Below are positions 1-6,800 of a stretch of 30,022 nt of DNA, in pieces. Made by a program: the position numbers and the translations under genes. Under the pieces are notes generated by a model. The model was given only the letters and a program-made list of their open reading frames with translations, searched no databases and was not told the DNA's origin. The first letter of the stretch is position 1. Each line of letters opens with the position of its first letter. Location: assembly GCA_043101635.1 (NCBI GenBank), contig JBICIE010000129.1, positions 1-30,022 on the forward strand, in the 5' to 3' direction. This DNA is from CAYMJK01 sp043101635 (GTDB lineage: Bacteria > Planctomycetota > Phycisphaerae > Phycisphaerales > UBA1924).

Positions 1-2422
1 CGGCCCGGGGCGCCGGCGCCGCGGCGCCAGCGATCTCAGCGACCGTCTCGCGCGCCCGGCGCCCTTCGCCCGCCTCCGGCACGCGCACGCTGACGCCGGG
101 GGGCGCGACCTCCGGCGCAGCCGGGCGCGCCGCCCCGGCAATCTGCGCATCCTCCGGGACACCGGAAGCCGCAAGCGGCGCTGCGGGCGGCGCCGCCGCA
201 ACCGGCGCCAGCGCGGCGTCGCTCGACGCGCTGTCGTCCGGCGAGATCTCCGGTCGCAGGGCGCCGGCCTCCGACGGCGCCACCGCCAGCGACGCCTCAC
301 TGGTGGCCCTCTGCGCCGCAATCCCCGGCGCCGCCAGGTCGGGAAGCCGCGGCGCCGATATCGCCTCTGCGCGCGCGATGAGGTCGCCCCGCGGCGCCGC
401 ATCGGCCGCCGCGCCAGGCGCAAGCGGCGCTTCGGCCAGTTCGACCCCGGCCCGGGGCGCAAGCTCCACGCTGCCGGTTGCCGGCCGCGCCGCCGCAGTC
501 CGGGTCGTGCGCGCCGGCGCCACACTCGTCGGCGCCGCCGCCAGGGCCGGCTCCATCGTGCGATGCGCCGCCGGAGCGTCCGGTGTCGCCAGCGCAGCCG
601 GCGCCGTCGCCTCCACGATGGGATTAACCGCCGCCATCTGCCGGGCGTCCGGCGCTGCGCTGTCTGCCACGGGCCGCGCCTGCTCCAGCGCAGGCGGTGT
701 CAGCTCGACGCGCGCCGGCGCCATAGCCAGATCCGATGCGTCCTGACGCGGTTCCACCAGCGGCGCTGCCGTCGCCGGCGCCGCCGCCGGCGCGACGCGT
801 ATCTCCATCTCCGAAACCGGCGCCGTGGGCGCAACCTCCGGCGCCCGGAACACGCCCAGGGCGACCGGCTCGGCCTCCGACGGCGCAAGGGGCGCGCCCT
901 CTTCAGGCAGCGCTTCCGCCGGCGCCGCCCCCGCCGCCAGTTCAGCCGAATCGATCGCGCGTTCGGTCACCTCAAGCGTCGCCTGGCGGGCCTGCGCAGG
1001 CGCCAACCGCGCCGCCTGGCGCACCGATTCGACCCGGGCCGACTCCACCGCCACGCTCGTCAGCCCCGCCCGGATCTGCCCGGCCAGGTCCGCCCCCACC
1101 TCGCGCGACACGATCGCGACCTTCGTCCCCCCGCCCTCGCGCAGGAACTCCGTCAGCGCCGTGCGCACATGCCACGCCGCCAGCAGCGCCAGCAGCAGCG
1201 CATGGGCCAGGAGCGACAACGCCACGCACTTGGCCAGCAGGCTCAGCCGGCGCCAGCGCCGGGCCCACGCCTCGTCCGTGACGATCTTGCGCAGCAGCAG
1301 AAGCAGCAAGAGCAAGAGCAGCAGCAACAGCAGCCAGGGCAGCAGCGTGCGGGCCCAGTCCAGCACGGTTGCCATCGCCGCCTGCGTGTCCCGCTCGCGG
1401 AAGACCTCGCGCGAGGTCGAGTGGTACAGGTTGTAATCCGGCGCCTCACCCTCGGCGAGCGTGCGCAGCGGCCGGTCGCTGCTGAAGCGCAGCCCGAACC
1501 CGCCCAGATCGACTTCAGGATCGAGGTCGTTGCCGCTTGAGTTGATTGCCTCGCCCAGGTTCTCCGGACGCCACAGTTCGCCGCGCGCCAGCCGCGCTCG
1601 GTAGATGTCGAAGCCCCCGGCGCCGCCCGGCCGGTTGGAGGCAAAGTAGATGAAGTCCCCGTGCGGCGCAACCGCCGGCGCCCCATCGTCGAACGGGCTG
1701 TTGAGCGCTGCAACCGGCGCCGCGGCCCCATGCCCGCGCTGCGAGATCGGCGCCTCGTAGATGTCGTAGTCGCGCTGCGGGCGCAGCTCGCGCAGCGTTG
1801 CGCTCCAGGTCTGATCCTCCGGGGGATCAGCCTCGCCCGGGCGCGGCCGGTTGGAGGCGAAGTACAGCCGCTCGGAGTCGGGCGTCAGCGCCGGCCCGTA
1901 GTCGTTGTGCCGGCTGTTGACCAATGGCCCGAGATTCTCCGGCGCCTGCCACGCGCCATCGTCGCCGCGCCGTGACATCCACAGGTCGTACCCGCCGTGC
2001 CCGCCGACCCGGTCGCTGTAGAAGTACAGCGCTCGCCCATCGGCCCGCAGCGCCGGCCCAAGCTCATCGCTCTCCGTGTTGATCGCCGCCAGCGGGGCCG
2101 GCTCGGTCCAACCCTCCGGCGTCCATTCGGCGATGTACAGGTCGGCGTTGCGGCCCGGCTTGCCGCGGGCCTGAATCAGGACCGTGCCATCGGCGCTGAT
2201 CGCCGGCTCGTAGTCATCCTGGGCCGTGTTGACGCCCGCAATCGGCTCGGCCGGCGTCCACAAAACATCGCGCACCGGCGCCCGCGCTGCCGGCTCGCGG
2301 ATCGAGCCGGCATCCGTATACACCGACGACCGCCCGTCGAGCCACCACAGCGCCGCGCCCGCCCCCAGCAGCGCCACCGTCGTCACCAGCGCCGTCAGCA
2401 GGATGGTCGGCAGGCGGCGCAT
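1..2422 (-). CDS. PD40 beta-propeller membrane protein with TonB-like helix and Ala/Pro-rich tail (C-terminus outside window)
   Basis: The frame is open from ATG 2422 to the window edge (about 807 codons), so the C-terminus is missing. Residues 4-25 form a signal anchor. Residues about 55-320 hold five PD40/TolB-type blades, each with a core such as LYFASNRP followed by DIYEA or DLWMS. A pure leucine helix spans about 357-377, a basic loop follows, and a third helix spans about 395-420. After that comes a tail of at least 387 Ala/Pro/Glu-rich residues. The third helix has S403-x3-H407 and a Leu seven residues after the His, as in TonB and TolA helices that contact ExbB/ExbD or TolQ/TolR. The basic loop places the propeller and tail outside the cytoplasm. 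The gene starts 3 nt after exbD. I infer a TonB/TolB-like energy-coupled protein; the PD40 repeats and topology are solid, the coupling role is inference. Confidence 0.8.
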   Translation of the reverse strand, partial: MRRLPTILLTALVTTVALLGAGAALWWLDGRSSVYTDAGSIREPAARAPVRDVLWTPAEPIAGVNTAQDDYEPAISADGTVLIQARGKPGRNADLYIAEWTPEGWTEPAPLAAINTESDELGPALRADGRALYFYSDRVGGHGGYDLWMSRRGDDGAWQAPENLGPLVNSRHNDYGPALTPDSERLYFASNRPRPGEADPPEDQTWSATLRELRPQRDYDIYEAPISQRGHGAAAPVAALNSPFDDGAPAVAPHGDFIYFASNRPGGAGGFDIYRARLARGELWRPENLGEAINSSGNDLDPEVDLGGFGLRFSSDRPLRTLAEGEAPDYNLYHSTSREVFRERDTQAAMATVLDWARTLLPWLLLLLLLLLLLLLLRKIVTDEAWARRWRRLSLLAKCVALSLLAHALLLALLAAWHVRTALTEFLREGGGTKVAIVSREVGADLAGQIRAGLTSVAVESARVESVRQAARLAPAQARQATLEVTERAIDSAELAAGAAPAEALPEEGAPLAPSEAEPVALGVFRAPEVAPTAPVSEMEIRVAPAAAPATAAPLVEPRQDASDLAMAPARVELTPPALEQARPVADSAAPDARQMAAVNPIVEATAPAALATPDAPAAHRTMEPALAAAPTSVAPARTTRTAAARPATGSVELAPRAGVELAEAPLAPGAAADAAPRGDLIARAEAISAPRLPDLAAPGIAAQRATSEASLAVAPSEAGALRPEISPDDSASSDAALAPVAAAPPAAPLAASGVPEDAQIAGAARPAAPEVAPPGVSVRVPEAGEGRRARETVAEIAGAAAPAPRA

Positions 2423-2425
2423 TGG

Positions 2426-2839
2426 TCAGCGGACCGGGACCGTATCCAGATACGGCTCCTGCACCCCCGCGCCCTTGCAGATGTCCAGCACCGTCGCCAC
2501 CATGCCGTAGGCGGCGGTCTTGTCCCCCCGCACCGTCACCTTCTGTTCGGGATTGGCGCCGACGGCCTCGGTAATGATCGCCCGCAGGTCCTCCGGCGAG
2601 CGGCGCTGCCCGGCCACGATGATGGCGCCCTCGGCGTCCACGTTCACGACAATCTCGCGCAGCGCCATGCTGATCGGCCCGGCGCTGGCGGCCTCTGGCA
2701 GCGCGATCTGCATCTCCCGCTCGGTCTGATGGAACGTCGTCGCCACCAGGAAGAAGATCAGCAGCAGGAAGACCATGTCGATCACGGGCGTCAGCTCGAT
2801 CGACACCGGGCTCTCGATGTGACTGGCCTTGATGAGCAT
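2426..2839 (-). CDS. exbD: ExbD/TolR-family biopolymer transport protein
   Basis: This 137-aa protein has the ExbD/TolR layout: a short cytoplasmic N-terminus, one transmembrane helix (about 18-38), and a small periplasmic domain. The helix carries D21 in the context ELTPVIDMVF, matching the essential proton-carrying Asp of ExbD/TolR. The periplasmic part ends in the typical pattern of a conserved VTVRGDK strand followed by a helix. With ExbB it would form the inner-membrane proton channel that powers a TonB- or TolA-like partner. A strong AGGAGG site overlaps the stop region of the upstream exbB gene, so the two are probably translationally coupled. I cannot tell ExbD from TolR by sequence alone; ExbD is used as the generic name. 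Confidence 0.93.
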   Translation of the reverse strand: MLIKASHIESPVSIELTPVIDMVFLLLIFFLVATTFHQTEREMQIALPEAASAGPISMALREIVVNVDAEGAIIVAGQRRSPEDLRAIITEAVGANPEQKVTVRGDKTAAYGMVATVLDICKGAGVQEPYLDTVPVR

Positions 2840-2848
2840 GGACGCCTC

Positions 2849-3595
2849 CTACGCCCGGGCCGCGCCGGCGCCCGACTCGGCCGGCTGGGCCGCAACTTCC
2901 ACCGCCGCCGGCATCGCAAACGACTCGATGAAATCCGCCCCGATCTCGCTGAGGTCCTGCGCTGCCCGCTCGATCCGCGCCATGACCCAGTTGTAAAACA
3001 CCAGCGCCGGAATCGCAACAAGCAGCCCCGCCGCGGTCGTGATCATCGCCTCGTAGATGCCCGTCGCCAGCATCTCGGTGCGCCCCAGCGCCTCGCCGCT
3101 GACGGCAACCGTCTGGAACGCCTTGATCATGCCGAAGATCGTGCCGGTCAGGCCCATCAGCGGCGCCACCGACGCGATGACGCTGAGCCAGCGCGTGCGC
3201 TTGCGCAACCGCGCAATCTCGTGCTCCCCCGCCTCCACCAGCTTCTGGCGCACCTCGCCCGCCGGCCGCCCGAGCCGCCTGACCGCCTGGGCCAGCACCC
3301 GGCCGACCGGACTGGCGCTTGATTCGGCGTGACGCACCGCGTCATCCCGGTCCACCGGCTTGCTCTCCAGGATCCGCTTCAGCGACGGATAGAAATCCGC
3401 CGGCACGACACTCGTCCGGCGCAGCGTGATCAGCCGCTCCACCGTCACCGCCAGCACGATCAGCGAACAGATCGCCAGCGGGATCATCATGATCCCGCCC
3501 TTGACCGCAAAGTCCCACACGCTGGTCGGCGCCGCCGCGGCCGCCGGCGCAGCGCCATCCACCTGGGCGAGCGTCATCAGCATCCATTCAGTCAT
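2849..3595 (-). CDS. exbB: MotA/TolQ/ExbB-family proton channel protein
   Basis: This 248-aa protein has three predicted helices (about 32-52, 133-157 and 177-200) and the MotA/TolQ/ExbB signature segments: GLTGTIFGMIKAF in the second helix and TTAAGLLVAIPALVFYN in the third. Between helix one and two is the expected cytoplasmic, charged helical region. It should form the pentameric proton channel with ExbD in the inner membrane. The start ATG follows a TAGGAG sequence in which the TPR gene's stop codon is part of the ribosome-binding site, 9 nt from the end of that gene. The C-terminus is an Ala-rich tail typical of this genome. Confidence 0.93.
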   Translation of the reverse strand: MTEWMLMTLAQVDGAAPAAAAAPTSVWDFAVKGGIMMIPLAICSLIVLAVTVERLITLRRTSVVPADFYPSLKRILESKPVDRDDAVRHAESSASPVGRVLAQAVRRLGRPAGEVRQKLVEAGEHEIARLRKRTRWLSVIASVAPLMGLTGTIFGMIKAFQTVAVSGEALGRTEMLATGIYEAMITTAAGLLVAIPALVFYNWVMARIERAAQDLSEIGADFIESFAMPAAVEVAAQPAESGAGAARA

Positions 3596-3604
3596 CGATG
3601 GCTC

Positions 3605-6600
3605 CTATCGATTCCGCCCCGGCGCCGGCGCCGCGGACGCCGACTGCAATCGCCGGCGCGCCAGCTCGGCCCACTCGCTGTCCGCGAAGCGCTGCACCAC
3701 CTGCTCGTACTGCGCAGCCGCCTCGGCCCGCTTGTTCATCGCCTCGAAGCAGCGCCCCGCCTCGTACAGGGCCGCAGCGCTCCACTGCGGCTCGCCGTGC
3801 AGGATGTCGGTCTTCAGCAGCTCGCGCACCGCCTCCTCGTGCTGCTCCCTCGCAAACAGGCACTCGCCGATCTGGAACTGGGCCCGCGCCGCCGTCGGCC
3901 CCTTGTGCCCGTCCGCCACCGGGCGGTACGCCTCGATCGCCTCCTCGAAGCGCCCCTGGTTCTCGCGGGCAAAGCCGACGCCGAAACGGGCCTGGAACCA
4001 CAGCTCGCTCTCCTCGAAGCGCTCGAGGTACTGCGCAAACGCCTGCTCGCTCGCCTGCCAGCGCTGCAGCGCCGACTGCGCCTCGCCCAGGCGCAGCAGC
4101 GCCGGTCCGGCGACCGCCGGATCCTGGCTCGCCGCCGCCCGCTCCAGATGCCCCACCGCGCGGCTCGCCTGCCCCAGCGACAGCATCGCCTCAGCGCACA
4201 GCAGGTCGGCCGAAGGCGCAAGTTCGCTGGCGGCGAAGTCCGCGTGGAACGACTCCAGCCAGCGCACCACCGCCTCGTGGTCGCCCAGTTCCAGCGCGCA
4301 CGCCCCGAGTTGATACCGGGCCCGCTCCATCGCGTCCGCCGGCGCCTGCGACCGCGCCACCGGCGTCAGCAGATCCACCGCCTCCTGCCACCTGCCCGCA
4401 TCCCGGTGGATCGACGCCAGATCGAGCGTCGCGTACGGCGCCAGGGCTGGATCCGGTTCGTCCGCCAGCAGTGCCCGGTACGCGTCCGCCGCCTCGCCAT
4501 CGCGTCCGAGCTGGCGCAGGCTCCACGCCTGCTCGTAGCGCAGCGAGCTGCGCACCGACGGTTCCAGCCGCCCGATCGCGCGCCGATCCAGCTCAGCGCA
4601 GCGCGCCGCGGCCTCCTCGTGCCGGCCGGCCCGCGACATCGCCACGATCGCCAGCGCCCGCGCTGCGCCACCCTGCGCCGCATCCGCTGGTTCCAATGCG
4701 ATCTCGTCGAACGCCCGCGCCGCCTCATCGTGCCGGCCCTCGGCGAGCAGGGCCCGGGCCCGCCCGAAGCTCGCTTCCGCCCGCAGAGCCTCGCCACCCG
4801 CCTCCGCCGCACGCTGGTACCAGTCCGCGGCGCCGGCGTGATCGCCCTCGCGCTGCGCCATGGCGCCGAGGTGGTTCATGGCGTACGCCGCAAAGCGCGA
4901 GCCCGTCGCAGCCGCGACCTCCAGCAGCAGGCCCCGGGCCTCGGCGTCCCGCTGCGACGCGATGTGCGCCTGAGCCAGCTCGAAGCGGGCCTGCTCGGCG
5001 TGCGGACTCTCGGGCCACCGCGCCAGCACCTGCGCAAACGCCTCGCCCGCTCCATTCAGATCGTCCATGCGCCGGCGCGCCAGGCCGAGCTTGATCATCG
5101 CGTCATCGGCCCCATCCTGCTCCAGCCCGTAGGCGCAGAACGCCTCCATCCAGCGGGCCGCATCCCCCCACCGCTGCCGGCGCAGCGCGCTGTCCCCCAG
5201 CGCCAGCAGCGCCGGCCGGTACAGCGCTTCCTCGCGCGCCCGCGCAGCCGCCTGCTCCAGCGGCGCCTGCGCCTCTTCCAGCCGCCCCAGCCGATGCAGC
5301 GTCATCGCCCGCCGAAACGAGCCCTGCGCCGCTCGATCCGCCGGCAGGCTCATCCCCAGCGCCCGGTCATAGCCCGCCAGCGCCGCCTCGTACTCGCCCT
5401 GCAGGTACAGCCCCTCGGCCCGCAGCAGCGCCACCTCGCCGGCAAGCTCGTGGTCGGCGCGAGTCAGCAGAAACTCGTCGGCCAGCGCCACGCTCCGCTC
5501 GTACTCGCCCCGCCGGTGGGCCGCCGCAACCAGCGCGCCCCGGGCCGCGCCCGCCTGCGCCCGCTCGGGATACTCCGCCGCAAACGCCGCAAAGAGCGCA
5601 TCAGCCTCATCATCACCGGCGCGGCTCATCGCAACAGCCCGGTCATACAGCATCTCAGGCGCCAGCTCGCTGTCCGGATGCGCCGCCAGCGCCTCGCCGA
5701 AGCCGTCCACCGCGCCCGCGAACTCGCCCTCCCGCAGCCGGCACTTGGCGCTCCAGTAGGCGATGTCGTCCTGCAGTTCCGCCGGCGCCGACCGCCCGAG
5801 CCGCTCCAGCGCCTGGCGCGCCCGCCGGTAGTCGCCCTGATCGAATTGCACTCGCGCCCGCTCCAGCGCGGCGAGCTGCGCCACCTGCGCTTCCGGCTCC
5901 GCCTCGAGCAGTTCGTCCAGCGTCGCGCCGGCCTGCTCGAGTTCGCCCGACGCCCGCATGATCTGCGCCAGACCCAGGGCCGCGGCAGGATACTGCGCCG
6001 CGCCATCCGCCTCCAGCAGCCGCTCGTACTCGCGGCGGGCCCGCTGCGCATCGCCCGACTGCTGCAGACTCTGGGCCAGCAGCAGCGTGAGCTGCGGCGC
6101 CAGGTCGCTCCGCGGCGACCTGGCGCGCTCCTGCTCCAGCCGATCCGCCGCGCCGGCCCACTGCCCCTGCGCCATCAGCGCCATCCCCGCAAGCAGCCCC
6201 GCTCGCGCGCTGGCGGGACGCTCGCGCCAGCGGCCATCGAAGCGCGAGGCCGCCCGCAGCGCCTCCTCGTAGGCCCCCCCCCGGTAGTGCGCCTCGACCA
6301 GCAGGGCCGCGGCGTCCGGCGCCGAGGGATGGTCGCCGTGCGCCGCCAGCAGCGACTCCAGCGCCGCCGCGGCCTCGTCGAAGCGCCCCTCCGCCAGGGC
6401 GCAGTGCCCCCGCAGCAGTTCGACCTCGGCGCCGAAGGCAAACGACGACGCCTCGATCTGGCCCAATTGCCCCAGCGCCTCGGCGTGGCGCCCGAGCCGG
6501 TAGAAGCAGACCGCCAGCCCGTAGCGGGCCGTCGGCGCCTCGGCCGCCCCGGCGTGCTCGGCGAGGTACTGCTGGTACTGCGGCGCCGCCAGCTCGTACA

Positions 6601-6712
6601 GCCCGCGGTTGAGCAGCCCGTTGGCCGTCAGCAGCGTCGTGTCATCATCAGCAAGCGACGGGCCGGACAGCGCAAGGCCGACCACGACGCCGAGCAGCAG
6701 GCGGGAAGTCAT
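3605..6712 (-). CDS. Large secreted tetratricopeptide-repeat protein
   Basis: The 1035-aa product starts with a signal peptide (about 1-22, ending SGPSLADD) and then consists almost wholly of TPR-type helical hairpins, for example YQLGACALELGDHEAVVRWL and FQIGECLFAREQHEEAVREL. No catalytic motif is visible. TPR solenoids are protein-binding scaffolds; in Tol-Pal systems the periplasmic CpoB/YbgF protein is a much smaller TPR partner encoded next to tolQ/tolR-type genes. Here it lies 9 nt before exbB, so a scaffold role in the same envelope complex is likely. It begins 88 nt after the M56 gene, across a terminator-like hairpin. Start chosen by the signal peptide and a GGAG site 8 nt upstream. 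Confidence 0.85.
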   Translation of the reverse strand: MTSRLLLGVVVGLALSGPSLADDDTTLLTANGLLNRGLYELAAPQYQQYLAEHAGAAEAPTARYGLAVCFYRLGRHAEALGQLGQIEASSFAFGAEVELLRGHCALAEGRFDEAAAALESLLAAHGDHPSAPDAAALLVEAHYRGGAYEEALRAASRFDGRWRERPASARAGLLAGMALMAQGQWAGAADRLEQERARSPRSDLAPQLTLLLAQSLQQSGDAQRARREYERLLEADGAAQYPAAALGLAQIMRASGELEQAGATLDELLEAEPEAQVAQLAALERARVQFDQGDYRRARQALERLGRSAPAELQDDIAYWSAKCRLREGEFAGAVDGFGEALAAHPDSELAPEMLYDRAVAMSRAGDDEADALFAAFAAEYPERAQAGAARGALVAAAHRRGEYERSVALADEFLLTRADHELAGEVALLRAEGLYLQGEYEAALAGYDRALGMSLPADRAAQGSFRRAMTLHRLGRLEEAQAPLEQAAARAREEALYRPALLALGDSALRRQRWGDAARWMEAFCAYGLEQDGADDAMIKLGLARRRMDDLNGAGEAFAQVLARWPESPHAEQARFELAQAHIASQRDAEARGLLLEVAAATGSRFAAYAMNHLGAMAQREGDHAGAADWYQRAAEAGGEALRAEASFGRARALLAEGRHDEAARAFDEIALEPADAAQGGAARALAIVAMSRAGRHEEAAARCAELDRRAIGRLEPSVRSSLRYEQAWSLRQLGRDGEAADAYRALLADEPDPALAPYATLDLASIHRDAGRWQEAVDLLTPVARSQAPADAMERARYQLGACALELGDHEAVVRWLESFHADFAASELAPSADLLCAEAMLSLGQASRAVGHLERAAASQDPAVAGPALLRLGEAQSALQRWQASEQAFAQYLERFEESELWFQARFGVGFARENQGRFEEAIEAYRPVADGHKGPTAARAQFQIGECLFAREQHEEAVRELLKTDILHGEPQWSAAALYEAGRCFEAMNKRAEAAAQYEQVVQRFADSEWAELARRRLQSASAAPAPGRNR

Positions 6713-6742
6713 CTTCAGCTCCGTCTGAATCCGCGCACAGCG

Positions 6743-6781
6743 AAAAATCGCCCCGGGGCGCCCGGCACACCCGGGCGCCCC
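6743..6781 (-). terminator. Terminator-like hairpin inside the blaI operon
   Basis: On the minus strand, perfect 11-bp arms (6771-6781 and 6755-6765) enclose a 5-nt loop. A run of five T follows 7 nt after the stem (6743-6747). It lies between the M56 stop and the TPR start, both on the same strand. The distance from stem to T-run is longer than in a classic intrinsic terminator. It may therefore be a leaky terminator that reduces expression of the downstream TPR-exbBD-PD40 genes relative to blaI-M56, or an RNA processing site. Confidence 0.5.
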
Positions 6782-6800
6782 GAAGCGGGGAGGCTCTCAC

